A DNA stretch of 64,000 nt from positions 11,258,118 through 11,322,117 of the forward strand of contig OZ038320.1 of assembly GCA_964035795.1 (NCBI GenBank), written 5' to 3'. The notes below the pieces were generated by a model. It did no database searches. It was not told the origin of the DNA and saw only the letters and a program-made list of their open reading frames with translations. The stretch comes from Pterobdella sp. o SKG-2022. Lineage: Eukaryota; Annelida; Clitellata; Hirudinida; Piscicolidae. Shown piece by piece: positions 37,701 to 52,700 of this stretch. A program made the translations under genes and the position numbers. How positions within the stretch are numbered: the first letter of the stretch is position 1; each line of letters starts with the position of its first letter.

Positions 37701-40700
37701 TTACAAGGGCACGTAGAGACGCAAAAGATGTTAGCTCGGAGCGCGACCGCCATCCGGAATTTCTCAGCACCTAGAATATTTTTCAAAGTGGAAATTGGCA
37801 TAGCTTCCGACCACGCAGCGGAGTGTGCTGACAGTAGCAAGAAGGCGACAGCGGCCCCATTGGTCTGCGTTCACAAGCAAATCATTGAAAGCGACCTTGC
37901 ACAAGAGACCATCCTATTTTCACTGGCTTCCTAAAAGATTTGATGGCGTAACTCCGTAATGAATCGACCACGTTTCTCTGACTAATACAACATCACGATC
38001 ACCCTCTTGAAGATCATCGGACGCATGAACGTCCAGATACAAAATGTTCAACTAAGATGACACTTCCTTGGCGATTTTGTCGACAGCAAACGCAAAAAGT
38101 GCTGGACCGAGAGGATCACCTTGATGGATACCTTTCGAAAGAGGTATACATGGTTCACCAGCAAAGAGAGTGGACGGATTGAAATAAGCTTCATTAACTA
38201 AAAAGAACAAGGACGGGTAATGAGAGGCTACCTCGCCAATGAACGTTTTGCGGTCAATAGAATTGAAGGCGTTAGAAACATCATGTTTCAAAAGCACCTT
38301 AGGGTCAACTGAGTGGTTAATAAATGAACGGGTAGCATGAACAGCTGACTCACACCCCAAATGGACGCCGACGCCCAACTGCCAAGGTAACAGATCCTCT
38401 CTGAGCGAGTTCATAACTGAATGCAGTGATAATTTGGAAAACAGACGACGAAAGGTATTTCCGACGGCAATTAGGCGAATACCACCACATTTCTTTTGAA
38501 GAATGTACAAATGGGCTCCAAAGAACAAGTGCCTAATAGGGTCCGGGATTTTACTAAAGAAGCTTACGAGAAATGGTCCGAAAAACCGAGTGCGTATTGG
38601 CCCCCAGAGAAGAAGATATTATGTCCATCAAATGTTGAGAGCCAAGTAAATCAGGTTCAGAACTCTTTCTCCTTTAGGAAAAGAGAGGATCGCTTTCCTA
38701 ACCGAAGACTCTGTCAAAACTGGTGCTGCAGGAATATGGTCAGAAAAAATGTTCAACACTGGGTCACTAAAAGGATGTTTGGATTTAAAGGAGGAGACCG
38801 ATTCTGGGACCATTGGGGCAAAAAAATTGTCAGAGAAAAGGAAGCGAACCGCGCCCTTTATGTCAAAGTCATTGAGTTTAGCAGAAAAGAATCGTGGACT
38901 TGAGCTTTTAGTCGGACCATTTAACTTGGAGGGTTTTGTGCTTATGTCCGGAAGACCAGGTGACGACATGGAATTAGATATGTTAAGCTTAACTGAAGAA
39001 ACTGTAGATGTATTAGATTTGCTACCAGGTGACGAGTGGTGAAGAACCACTTCTGCGAAAGCAAATAATTGTTGCCACGAGATGAGGTCGTTAGAAAACA
39101 AAACTGACTCGATTAATTGAACTAAAAATCTACAAAAACAACTCTTGCTCTTTTGGGAATATGACGAATGATGAAATACTTCAGTTTCAGGTTTTGCAAA
39201 TATTTAGTAAATGCCTCGTCGGAGAGATGAGAATCAAATTTGACAGGGACCAGAGAATGGACGACACCTGAGCATTGGTGACAGAGCCAATTGCTTCCAA
39301 CGAGAGTGCCTGAACACGAGACAATTTGACGCACCTAAGGTTAAAAAACGAAGAACAATTTCTATACTTAACTGAAGCTAGTCTCTTGTGTAACTTGCAA
39401 GAACAGTATGTAAATAAATAAAACAGATTAGGTAAAAAAAATTGACTGGAAGAGATATTTTTGAGTTGAGGTGGAGGGGGAACTGGGGTAAATGGCAGAC
39501 TAGAAATGGTCGCATTGCTGTCAAAAAGAGGAGAAGGCTGGCTAGAGGAGTGAAGAGCGGACGACACGCCGATGGCTTCCAAGCTATGGCCAAAATGACG
39601 AGAAACCTGGTGGACCCTATGTGGGCGGTCCGATGAGAGCATGGGAGAGGATAAAAAATATAAAAAATCATAAAAAGCTATAAAAATTAGGAACATTATA
39701 AAAAATTATAAAAATTTATAAAAAAAAAATTTCAACTATTTAATAGTTTTTAGAATGAGATAAACGTTAAATCATCGTCAATCAGGATTTTAGTCACAAC
39801 GGGAGCAAGTTGAAGATAGAGAGCGATTAATAAAGATTGTTTAGAAACAAGCAGACTCATAAAGTAATTAAAGAAATAAAAAAGAATGCAAATAAACATT
39901 ATAAGAAATCAAGAACAAAAAAGGTATATATCAAAAACAATAATAGAAGCAATAAAATAAGGAGTAAACGATTTGGAACAAACACTCTTGCTAATTGCCA
40001 CTACATGCATAATGCAGCACATGTACTACCCAAGCATGCTGGTAAGAAAAACAAACAAAAATTTTATCAAAAATGATAACAGTTAATTTAAAAAAAAAAT
40101 TAGTTTGAGCATTTTCAAACTCTGGGAGTAATTAACAATGATAGCTTCGCCTGAGTGGTAATCGGAAAAAGTTGCTTATTTCGCTTGTTTGCTCTTAAGT
40201 CCATTTTTTACCCCGCTTTTTTTGTTTTATTTTTTCTCAATCAATGATTAAATTTTTCAAAAAAAGATAAAGAATTTTTATTAGTATACATATATCAAAA
40301 ACTTTCAAAATTTAAAAATTACAATTTAAATTTTGTTCACTGTTTTATTTTTAGAGTGGTAAGCTTGTTAAACCTTGTTTAATCACTTCTTGATTAAAAC
40401 TAATGCTGGATGCACTTTTTATATTTACTTGCATTCCAAAACATTTATTTTCTTTATGAAACAAACCTCAATTTTTACTTCATTGACAAATAATACTCTT
40501 TTTATTTTTGCCTATATATTCTTTCAAAAGCTCGACTAATATCTTTGAATTAAATTCATTCATCAAAAATGCTGAATTAATTCCAATGGTCGAATAAACA
40601 TAAATTAAACAAATGCCATGAAACCCAAGCGACTTGACCAATTGCACAACTCGTCTTTTCATCTCACCAAGCTATAAAAAACACTTTTTCATTCAACATG

Positions 40701-43700
40701 TATCTCTTGTACAGGAAATTGCTTGACGCCATTGTTCATATGTCTATTGCACAGCGTGATCTAGTGCTATATTTAAACTAAGCTGTTTGTATTCGGATCT
40801 ATAGTATTAATGACAATTTTTATGAATATTTAGTAGCTAAAAAATTTCTAGATTTGACTATCACTGTTAAGAAAGTTTCTTGAATTATTTACGTTTATTA
40901 GAATTTATTTTAATTAACCAAATAAACTTCATTCGTATGTAAGATTGTATCAATTATTAAATGTGTCATAAACTTTACGGAGCTACAACGATTGAGTTGT
41001 GTCTGAAATCATAATATACAGCCACATCTATTGATGGTTTGTTTCATCAAGTTTCCATGCTTTCAATTATTATTTTCATGACGTCATTCATCATTTTTGA
41101 TTATTTTCCACCTTGTTATATGCTTCTGTAAAAAAATCTTCAACAACATTCACAATTATTATTTAAAACAAATTTAATTTCTGACAGTTAAAAAATAGCC
41201 AAAAAACGATAAAAAAAAACGGTCAAAACTTTGCAATTCTAGTTCTCAAAAAGATATACTAAATCTGCATCTCACAATAAACATTTCCACCATCCATACA
41301 ACTTTTTCCACTTATTTCCTTAGTCGAATATTTAATTTGTATGTTAATTCCGCAAAACAAAATCTAGGCAGTATTAGTTTTTGCTTCTTAACATTTTGCT
41401 TTAAAGCACAATTTGTACAAAAAAAGATTACTGTGTTTGCTTCAAAAGCCATTTTAAATATGTTATTTGAAATCTTTTGAAAAATAATTCAATTATAAAG
41501 CTCAAAACGATGTCTTTCCTCACGACTTTTGAAGGTTTGAAATAACACACTCTTCTACCGAGTGTACAAACAAAAAAGTTATCAAATTACTTTTTTTGAC
41601 TTCAAACAAAATCAGAACACAAAACGGCATTAAGTATCTTTGTTAGATGTATATTTATGGCCCTCCGTGAAGGAATTTGACAGGCTGGCATGATGCACGG
41701 AAGAGGACAGTTATAAAAAGGCGCTGATTGCTTTGACCCCAATATGCTCTTGCAACAATGATGCTCTCTTTGTTTTATTGTACTTGTTAAAATCTTCATA
41801 GGTGTTTGTTTATGTGATGTAGTGCTTTTCACGCACGTTTTAACGAGCATGTCGAGAAGCGATAATTTATGCAGTTATGCTTTGATAAATAAACGTTTTC
41901 AATGTAAAATAATGTTTAACTATTAACTTTAAAGGTTTATGAGAGTATTTTTTCGAGTTTCCAAGTTTTTTTCCAAAGGGGGCTTAACTATTAGATGGTT
42001 TTAAATAACGAAACCAATGCGGGTTGATAAAGGTTGACAAATTAATAAGGTGAAAATAGGATGCTTCATGAAATCATCCTCAAATAAGCTTCAAACGACG
42101 TCTTTATTGTAACTAGCTTTTTAGTCCAGTTTTAGCAAATTCTTTTACTCTTTTAAATTTTTTAAAATATTTTGAATCGCATTTAAACTAAAATTTATTT
42201 TAAGACAAAATTAAATTGGAATGCAAAAGATAAGTCGCAAAAAAGTTTTGAAGTTTTGTTGAAGTTCAAAAAAAGTCAACTTTTAGATAAACATTTGAAG
42301 AGCTAAAAAACTCTTCAAACACGTCTGAATTTTCCACTTTTAGGCTTATTTTTCTACAAATCTCCAATGTTGTGAAAAGAAGATTAAAAATTCTTTAAAA
42401 GTCATTTTAAATAATCGAGCTATTTGAATTAAAAGTGTATATAAAAACCATTTGTAATAATTTTGAATTTTGCTTTGAAGTCATCACTATTTGTGTATTA
42501 AGAACTATACAGTGTTCTTAAACTTTATTAAGTGAAGAGGAATCAGGAATAATAAACCTTGTGTATTTTTCATTGGAACATCAGTGTTGTTTATAAGACA
42601 TGCAACTTCAGGTTAATGGGTACCCATCAATTTTGATTCAACTCTTTAATTCTTCCAAAATTTTATTATAACAACCAAAAACAATTGAACAAAAAATATA
42701 TTCAAAATAAAAATAAATTAAAAAAGTTCAAAAAGGTTTTTTGAAACTTTATTTAAAAAATGAAATAAATAAAGATTTGTTAAAGATATTCCAAAGTACA
42801 TTGAACCCAAGCATCCAATTCATATCTCTTTCTAGTGCTTCTAATCCCCCATTGTAAAAAATTATTTCGCTATGAAGTTTTGAGCAAGTAGAAAACAATA
42901 AATATAAAAACATAAACGTTTTAAGAAATTAAGTTGTATGCGTGGTCTAGCTCTTGGAAGAAAACAAAAAGATGAACCGATAGATACCTCAGCTTTTATG
43001 CATACATAATTTTTTTAGAAGTATATGCCGACTCTATGATAAATTTTCCTGCGTGCTTAAAATTTTTTCAAAAATTTGTGAAAAATGTAAAATTCGGTTT
43101 TTGATAACTATCTGATTTTTTTCCGTTTTAAAATTGTAACACTATTGAATGAATGTAGTATGCTTATAATAAGCAAGCAATTACTGAAAGTTTTATTAAA
43201 ATGACTTTTAAAATTTTTGTCAAAGTTGATTTAATAATGATAGAACGTATATAAATTTTCAAATAAAAAACTGTCGAGAAATCACATTTAAAACATAAAT
43301 ATTGCACTAATTGCTACCATGGCGATGGCACCTTTACAAAACTTAAATCTTAGTTTTTAAAATATTTTCAATTATAATATGAGCAAAAATATACACTTAA
43401 AACCAAAAATTAAACAAAAATTTCACTAGAGATGACATCCTTTTCAGGGCCATATGTTTATATAATGGACCATCGTATGCCGAGTAGGCTGCGTATTTCC
43501 GCAAGGTTGTGACACCATTTAAACTTCCAAATGCACAAAGAGCTAGATTGAAGAAAATGGAAGTTTTATAACTAGTCTTTAAATTTGTGGACTATATTTA
43601 AATTAAAAAATATATGTTAGAGGGTTGGTTGTGCTGCCACTTCATGAAAACGGAAAGAGTTTCATCGATTGAGAGGGGTTGATTAAAAAGTAAGTTCTTT

Positions 43701-46700
43701 CGATTTGAGTCACTAACAAAGGTTATCAAGCCAATGCCTGCTTGTAAAGGCTTTATGAAAAAAAAATTTGAAGATATTTAAAGCTAAAATTAAAAATAAT
43801 CTTTCAGCAAATTCACATCGCTAAAATGATTTTTAATTTTTTTTTTTGAAAGTGTGAGTTTTTTCCATTAAAAGTTTGACGAATAGTTATTTTATTCAGC
43901 TCACTTACAATGGACTTTTTAAACGTCTGTTATGTGAATATTTTAAATATCTGTTTCATGAACATATATATATTTTTATTTTTAAATCTTTTTCTGAACA
44001 CAAAAAAGTCATTTATTTAAGGATCTTTGTTTCAATTTTTTGCACACAACGAGCTCTCTGTTGAATATACATGCAACCGCTGGTCACATTCTCAATAGTT
44101 GAAATTATATTTCTAAAAGTTTCAAAAAATCAAGTTTTGTGGATAGGAGTTGAGCAATTTTGCATTTTGCTATATATGTCATATCTCAAAATGAATACGT
44201 AATGGAAATGGAAGTAAATCGACTGTTAAGTAGCTCTAAATGAAGAGTTAAAAACAATTTATTCTAATATTCGCATTTTTTCTATGATTTGTTGCAATAC
44301 ATTTTTCGTATTAAGAATAATCACTAATTTAAAACACTAATAACTATACATTTTTTATCAAAGACAGAGGGGTTTCGGTTGATGATGATTTTAAAAAAAC
44401 TGGATGCTTGGCTCTTTAATTAATAATGTATACACCTTTATATACATCAATCCACTGGCTGCAGTTTTAACTATTTACTTCTTTGGCTTCATTATTACTT
44501 CATTTTAGCAAAAACAATCTTAATTTTAAAAGAATTTGATATGAAAATTCAAATCAATTTACTGTTTTTGAATTTAAAAGATTTCGAAAAAGGTTAACAT
44601 TTTTTTTGATTTTTGAAAATAAAAAAAATATAGTTTGTTAAAACAAAGTTTTTAATATCTATTAACTAGCATTTTCAAGTTAATAACAATAGTTTTAATT
44701 GAAGATAACATGTAATATCAAAAAGATATAAAACTGATTAGGGTTTTAATTCTGATTTTGAAGCTGACAATTTAAAAAAATAAAATTAGTTGATAAATTT
44801 AAAAACCTTTTTTATTTAATTCAATANNNNNNNNNNNNNNNNNNNNNNNNNNNNNNNNNNNNNNNNNNNNNNNNNNNNNNNNNNNNNNNNNNNNNNNNNN
44901 NNNNNNNNNNNNNNNNNNNNNNNNNNNNNNNNNNNNNNNNNNNNNNNNNNNNNNNNNNNNNNNNNNNNNNNNNNNNNNNNNNNNNNNNNNNNNNNNNNNN
45001 NNNNNNNNNNNNNNNNNNNNNNNNNNAGTATATATTGTATATCTTATAGAGTAATGAACTTTCATAATCTTTTTAAATTAATTTTTATATCTCAATTTTA
45101 AAATCATGCAAATACTTGCAAATAGTTTACTCTACAAAATGAAAAATACTTTGAGATTATTATTCACTTGAGATTAAAGGGGAAATTACTTGAAGGAAAA
45201 GTTTCAAGGTGCAGAATCCATTTAATGCAAGTCAAATCAACGATAACACAAAAAAACAAAATTTTTAATTAATATAATTTATTATTTGTAAAAAATGATT
45301 TTATCTTTGATTAATAATATTTTTAGTTGCTCATCGACTACTTTGATTGAGTCGTTTTGATTGCAAATTCGATATTTCATCAAGAGATCCATCGAGAATG
45401 TATTACAATGGAAACATCCTTATATTAAATGATTTCATCAATTATAAAAACGTTAAAATATATTTTAAATTGAGTGGAATTCCATTTGAAGACCACGTTA
45501 TACGTTAGCGATTGACAGTTCTGTTGATATTTCAATTTAAAAGTCTACAGAATGATGTTTGGATTTGCACGATTCATCAAAATGCACCATAATATGAAGA
45601 GATTTAAAGAGCCTTTGAAATTATTTAAAAATAGTTAAAGCGTCAAAAAGAAAAATTTCTAAAGTGAAAGTAAATTAAAAAATCTAATTTATCAAGAGAA
45701 ACAGTGAAACGAATCTAAAAAATTCATTTTATATATATATATAGGATGAAATATTATAAAAATCTCATGAAAATTTTTAATAATATTCTTTCATGAGAGA
45801 AAAATCGTTCACTTGATAAGTTTGTTTCAATAAAATTCCAAAAAGTCCCGAAGCAAATGCTTACAAAAACAAAATAAGGAGTTGTCTTCATTAAGCCATG
45901 AAACACCATGTTTTTAACGCTGACAAACTCTTCAAACATGGTTCAATTCCCATGAACTCAGTTTAACTTTTTTTTCTTTTGTTGTGTGCAGTTTTTGTCA
46001 CTTAAATGGAATTGTATTGATATTGTTTTAATTTGAATAACATTATTCATAAATGCCATTTATTCAGAATGATTTTTAATATTTAATGCGTGAATAAAAT
46101 AAAATAATCAAGTTTCAAAATTTTTCAATTTTTTCATTTATTTTAGTTATTCGCTGCTTGGTGACTGTTTCATAAACAATTATTTTTTTTTTAAATCTTT
46201 TTTTATACTCAGGAAAGCCATTTATTTTCTAATTTCCATTTTAATTTATTTTTATTATCTCATGGAAAGTCTTTGAGCAAGTGAACAAGAAACTAATGCT
46301 CACAAAAATGGAAAAAACTTGCTCATTTGTTCAAAGGGATTCCTGCTCTTAAAGAATAACTAAGTGCATTCAAAGATGCATTCGACTTTCCATTAACAAT
46401 TATATCTTGGTTCCAAACGATAGAAGTACTGTTAATGGCTTTGTAATTATTACGGTTTTAAATACCCAAAGGGTTGTTAAAACACTAGCATAATATAAAT
46501 GTTTTCTGATGTAGACTTGTTTTAAAATGCCACTCCGATTCAATCTAGGATGTATTGAGGATAGGAATTTAAAGCTATCTTTCAATTTCATTTTTTATAG
46601 ATAATTGAAGTTTTGTATTTGAATAAAAGATTTATGAAAAATTAGGTTAAAAATCACTCGAGGTTTAATTCATGTTTGATTTCATAAAAAACACGAAAAA

Positions 46701-49700
46701 GTTTTTGAAAAAATTATATGCATAGTCAATCATTGCTTTTTGATTACTTTCACTATTCTGCCACCAAATATTTTAAAGTTTTTACTTTTTTAATGGCTTT
46801 TCGAAAAAAAGTAAAAATTTTATGTCAATCAAGGGAGGTTTAAAGCAATTTGTTTTAATTGACGACGCATTGTGCCACAAAATAAGACGTCCCCAACACA
46901 TTTACTGTCTTCTACATTTTTAAAACTTTCACTGCTACCATTTTTGCTTATCGGGTTTTTTAATAACTTGTGAGAGTTGCAAAATAATTTTTCAAACTAA
47001 AGTAATTGAAACATGAATATTGTTTTTGATTTCTTCACAATTTAAAAAAAAACTACTGATTTTGCGTGAAATGAATTCTCGGTGTATATTTTTAATTTCA
47101 CTCAACTAAATTCTTTTTTATATTATTCTTCACAAATATTTATTTATATTTTTTGAAGAATGCTACTGATGATTTCATGGGAACTTATCGATCTCTTTTG
47201 TCATTTCAGCACTTCCTAATCACGGAATTGTCCTTTTATCTCTTCACGACACTTTTTTCAGTTTTTATAGCAGGCGTTTTATCGTGGCAGTCTCGTTTCA
47301 AATAATCATAAATATACTCAAGAGAGACAAATCATACAAACTTCAATTACTAAACGCAAAAATGAAGCTGGGTTTTTTGTAATTTATTAAGTTTCTACGC
47401 TTTTATTTTATGACCGCAGCGATAGATCTAGTCTCAAATATTAATTTATGACTTTCGAAGGAAGAAACAAAACTAGGAAAATAATGAAATCAATAAACTC
47501 AAAATACTATCAGAGGAAAAGGATAATATCGATGATAAAAGAAAATAACTGAAAAAATAGTTTTTAAAAATGGTCACCATCGATTACTTGTCCACAGACT
47601 AAGACATAAAATTTGTATCCTATTTACGATTTGAATTTTAAGAGTACTATTTTGAAAATTCCAAAGTTGTTGAAAAAATGCTTAAAAATGTTTTTAATAT
47701 ACTTCTATTTGGTTTGAACTTAACACGTGTTTTTCATGGCAGTATATAGACTATTTGGTAGTCAACTTTTATCACGTTGGCCATAATAAATAAGTCAAAA
47801 TTTCAAATATTAATCCTTAATATTTGAAAAATTTTCATTTTGAAATTTGTTTTGCCACAAAATAGTTGTGTTGAAAATGTTTTGAAATATATTCGTGATA
47901 ATGGGCCAGAGAGAATAAACATATTGTGGAGGTTAATGAGACAATGATTTCAAATATATGATACGATTTGATTGTGTTTTTGATTTATTTTTTATTATGC
48001 ATTCTCGTTGTTATTTCGAACTTTGAAGGATAAAGTATTGATTTTCAATGCTGTTTTCAAGCAGTCTTTTTATTAATTCACTATTTGCTTGTTCGTGCCT
48101 GACTCTCGTTTCACATATTTGAAGATAATTGTGAAATAAAATCTGAGTATATACATATGTTTTATACATGGTGAACTAGGCGCATACTGCAGAGCACTTA
48201 AAGAATGTGAAACATACTTCTGTGAATGAATAGGGCAGTTTTGTGATGCATGCTGGTATTTAGAAGAGAGAATGAACGCAGATTCAACGCAAAATAGTTC
48301 TATGAACGTCAAGTTAAATTTGGAGAATAAACAACTTTTAATAAAGCACCAAGAAGCTGAATGACATAGCTGAAACACAAAACGTTAGAAACTGAGTGAT
48401 TCTTGAGTTTCTGTGATGAAAACAAAATGGCATCAATAGAGAGACTGGCCATGCTTGAAGTACGCGTGATAAACCGATGTAGTTTTGATTGGGATCTCTG
48501 AAATACTGGCAGTTCATGAAAATGGTAGAAACAGGCATGAGAAAAATTGAAGTAGTCTGCTTGAAGGAAAGTTTAATTCTTATGGTTTGGAAAGACTACA
48601 ATTCACGTAGAGGGTAGTTTGGTAAACCACGAAAAAAGGCGTTGCAATAGTAAAACTATTGAAGAACTAATGAAATATTGAAAACATTTATAGTTGCAAG
48701 AAGCAAACATTTGCGTACCTGTCTTATGACTTAAATGTGAAAGTTAGAAAATAGTAAGAAACAAAATAAATCGAAAGAACTTACCTCCAAATTAATTTTT
48801 GCCTAAATTTAAAAGTTTTTGTTTTTATCCTAAATAATGCAAGTGTTAAAAAAATTTCTCTCATAAACAGCTCATTTTACAAAGAAATTTGATTTATTTC
48901 CAAGCCAAAACTTGATTAAAAATTGGGTTATATGAGCCATCCTTTCAATTGAAACAATGAAAAATGAAATGTAAGTTTTTGCATTTGAAAGTATAAAAAA
49001 AGATTATATTCATTTTCAAAAACTCATTTCGAATTTGAATGAAAAACTTGAAAAACTTTAAAAAGTAAAATGATTTATTGCAAATATTCCGCAGCTTTCC
49101 AATGCACCAGCACTTACTGCCTTAATGGTGGTATTTGCTTTGACCTCATCTCTCCTTTCTCACCCTTTTTCCCACCTTCTTCACATACATTTTCAACTCT
49201 TCCAGCTGAACTGCGGGACTGCCTATGTGACTTGACTTCATTTGTGGGGAAAAGATGTGATACAGGTTAGGGGTAGGTTCGTAATGGGGTCGATCAAATG
49301 ATGATAAAGCCAACGTTTTATTACAAATTAATTTGAATTTATGCTAGATCTGAAACTTCGGAAACTAAATAACTTTAATCTTAATCCTCTCTAGACCGCA
49401 GCTAAGTGTTATGTTGTTTTATAGCGTGCATGACTTGCTTTGGCTTAAGTCGCATGAGTTTTAATTCATTGATACCTTTTTTGAAGCATTATTAAACAAA
49501 TCCATTAAAAATTGCTCAACTTTTATTTCAAATGTGGTTTAAAATTAAGCATCTAAAATTATTAATAGTACAATAAATAAAACTAGAGATTTTAAGCGGC
49601 ATTATGTTGCAAGACAAAAAGAGACAACTATTTAGAGGGTTTAAAAATGCGATGTGTTGCAGCTAAATTATAAGATCTGCCATATAAACTTTTATAAACT

Positions 49701-52700
49701 ATCATTCCTATTTTTTATGATTTTTGACCTACGACTTACAATTTTTCTTGTTTTGCAGAAGCTATAAAACAGCACTCAATGCTTGCAAAAGGATTTGAGA
49801 CAAAATATTAACTATTACTTTACATTTATTTTACGATTTCATTTAACACACTGAACTGCTCTTGAATTAAATTAGTTTTGAAAAATATCATTAAAAAAAG
49901 TTAAAATATGTTTACAAACTTTGAGAATAAAAAAAATATCAAAGTATTTATTCAACACTTATATAAATTTTAGTTTTAGATTGTTTTGCAAAACCCCGCA
50001 AAGCATTCAATTGGTGGATTCCCATCAAAACTACTGCAATAACATAACTAAATTCTTTCTTGCCAAATCCTTGTTTGTTCCATGAAATAACAATCAAAAT
50101 GAATTATGATAAGATATTATGCATAAAAATATATTACACATTTCCTAATGTCTGATATACAAAATATAGCTTTCCTTTATATTTTCAATCTAAAAATTAT
50201 GACTTCAAGTATGTAAAAAAGTTATAAAAAAAATTGAGAAATTTAGCTTTTACTACTATAACATCAAAAAAGTAATAATTTGAGTTAAATTCAAAAGAAA
50301 AACAAAGACGAATTGAGATAATATAGCTGGAATAATAAAACTTATAGATAATATTCGAATGAGAGACAGATAATAAAAGACAAGAAAAATGGGGATATGG
50401 AGAAACGCTGTGGGAAATAGTTGTCAGAAAGGAAATGCTAGCGAACTGTTAATTGCTTTTATCTTTTTTTTTATCATAACAGACATATATCTGTCTGCTT
50501 GAATTATCCTTTAACTTTTTTTCTTTTTTGCCTCATATAGATATTAAATTTTACAATATAATATTATTTCATTTCTGTCTTTATTTTTATATCAAATATT
50601 TTTTGGAATTCTTTTATTTTATCAACATATTTAATTATTTTTTTTTCAATCTGCGTTTTTTATCGTCGTTTTTTCTTGACTATATCTGACTTTTTGACAC
50701 CATAAATTAATATTAAGTCATACCTTCCAAAATACCAATTCTTTTTTTTTCTTTTATTTTTGTATTATAGGTTGAAGTTATTTGCGAACTGTAGAACACA
50801 TTTAAAAAGTCTTACATGAAAATCAAATAGCATTAAGCAATTAACACTTAGTTATTTAAAACTGCATATAAAACATTTAAGTTATCATAAAATACTTAAA
50901 AACTTTTATTTCTCATTTTCTCACTTAAATCACCAGAACTTCTTTCATTTAAACAAGAAAATAATTTGAGATTATGGAAACGTTTAAAAAAATGTGTTAT
51001 GCTGTCTTTAGCTCCAAGACCATTAACTCACGAGAATACGTTTTGATTTTCACTAAACAGTATTCGTTAATATAAACTGAAGCTACTTTTAAATAACTAA
51101 AAATACAAATAAAAACATGATTAACACGTGTCCCAACAAAATTAATGAAAACATGGAACATTATAGAGAATTTTCAATTTCTCTTGTAGTTTTCCTAACT
51201 TTGAAAAAAAATTTTGATAGACGTTTGAAATTATCATATCAGTAACATCCTTTTTTTATTTCATATTGGTTTCCAAAACAATTTTTGCGACCATATTAAG
51301 TTTTTGTCGGAAATGAGCACTATAGTAGCTGAGTTTACAAAATTGGAATTTGTTTTTTAAATACTCCTTTAAGTAGCTTAGTTGTATTGAAAAATTTTCA
51401 TATGCTTATGTAGCTATTAAAATTACTTGAAGTCTAATTAATAGTCTTTCTCGAAGCTCGTTTCATCGCTTAAAGGGCCCATTTATCATGTAAAGATATG
51501 GCTACTTTAATAATAAGCAATGGCAGATCAATGTTTTAAGTGGTGATTTATTAAATTAAATATATATACCTGATTAATTTTTTAAACTGCAATTTATCAA
51601 AATTTTTTGAAATTTTGAAATGTTAACTCAGATCCATCATCAATGCCTCCAAGCTTAAAAATGTTCCATTTGTACATAAAAAACTATTTTAAAAGTTTTT
51701 TGAATAATTTTTGAGTTGAATAAAAGCAATTTTTGAAATTAATAAAATTAAATTTTTGAACATAACAATTCTCAAAAAGGTTAATATATAAAAACTTAAG
51801 CCCATAAATCGGTCTTTCAAAACCCCAATGACAATTAATTTCAAACGCACAACTTCTTGTTCCGCATTCAAATCAAAAGCAACAACAATAACATAGTCTT
51901 CACATGAAAATTTCCAAAACTGTTATCTCAACTGGAAAAAATCACAAAGTATTAAATGAAATAAAATATCATTTACCCCAAGCGTCCACGGCGTATTACT
52001 TCGGTTCTGATGGTGGCTTAGTGGGGGTGAACCTGGCTGGCACCACTACAACCACTGATACAGTGGTATTTGGCATTGTGACCCAGCAAGCTGATGCCAG
52101 TGTCATATACATTTCTTCATCAAATACTCACGATTTTCTTGAGTTCAAACTGGTTGGTTGGTTTTATTTTATGCGCGTTTTAAATTTTTGCAAATTTTTT
52201 TTTCATAATTTCTCCTTAACTTTGGTTTTTTGATTTTTTCAGGCTGTTTTATAATCCATATTTTCTTCTACTTATTGGCTTTCAAAATAAGTTTTTCACA
52301 TTCTCTTCTTATTCGACATTTTATTAAACATCTTATTTGATTTCGATGGTTTCACTACTTTTTAAAAAAATTACACAAAAAGATTTGATTGGAAAAAAAA
52401 ATAATTACCACATGGTTTTTTTGAAAATTTTAAATTTCATTTTAAAAACTAATATTAACTTTTACATCGCTATAAAGTAAAAATGTTAATTTCGATATTT
52501 TTAAGTCTTCACTGCAATTTGTGTTGGACCTCTGAAAGGAAGAATTACAAAGGATTTGAGGGATAATTATAACCATTAAACGTGGCTCAATGGTACCAAC
52601 TTAAAAGTGAATAAAAATGGATTTAATATGTGGCATCATAGAGTTTGCCAATATCTTGCATTTTTAGGTTTTCTTCAAAAAGGTGTTCAGTTGCAAATGG

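Larger units (their letters stand above)
37140..39700 (-). mobile_element. Degraded retroelement with reverse transcriptase and C-terminal nuclease-like region
   Basis: A block visibly richer in G/C than its surroundings, antisense to the neurexin-like gene. Minus-strand fragments in order are: an N-terminal Cys-containing piece ending in the HIPKRAR motif (39334-39122), a pre-RT piece with RKAILSFPKG (39101-38628), the RT palm (38528-38052), a C.CG...GLSC...RH zinc-binding piece (37840-37514) and a C-terminal piece (37432-37220). This order matches a retroelement family widespread in invertebrates (HIPKGAR, QGDPLGP, GLSC, then a PD-D-type nuclease-like end). The clade is unassigned, though an R2-like RT plus restriction-like nuclease layout is plausible. 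Frame breaks and stops separate the pieces, so it is not intact. Confidence 0.88.
34716..49094 (+). other. First intron of the neurexin-like gene (14.4 kb)
   Basis: A GT..AG intron holding an antisense retroelement remnant (about 37.1-39.7 kb), an assembly gap (44827-45026) and a less AT-rich segment with minus-strand ORFs at 48073-48538. No exon with the one-base phase at both ends was found, so I see no further LNS or EGF domains inside it. Confidence 0.6.

Noticed and set aside
38496..39042. Plus-strand ORFs of 135 and 97 codons
   Set aside because: They are antisense shadows of the retroelement fragments on the minus strand.
41602..41850. Minus-strand 82-codon ORF with several cysteines, resembling a small secreted peptide
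   Set aside because: No signal peptide, no convincing splice sites and no recognised cysteine pattern.
43448..43505. Possible extra exon in the neurexin-like first intron (AG acceptor, 58 bases, AAG|GTTGTG donor)
   Set aside because: In the open frame it enters in phase 1 but leaves in phase 2, so the EGF exon would be read out of frame. No LNS or EGF motif is present.
44799..45065. 88-codon ORF spanning the second gap
   Set aside because: Almost all of it is undetermined sequence.
45935..45960. tRNA T-arm-like sequence (GGTTCAATTCCC)
   Set aside because: The T-stem does not pair properly and no acceptor, D or anticodon arms fit upstream.
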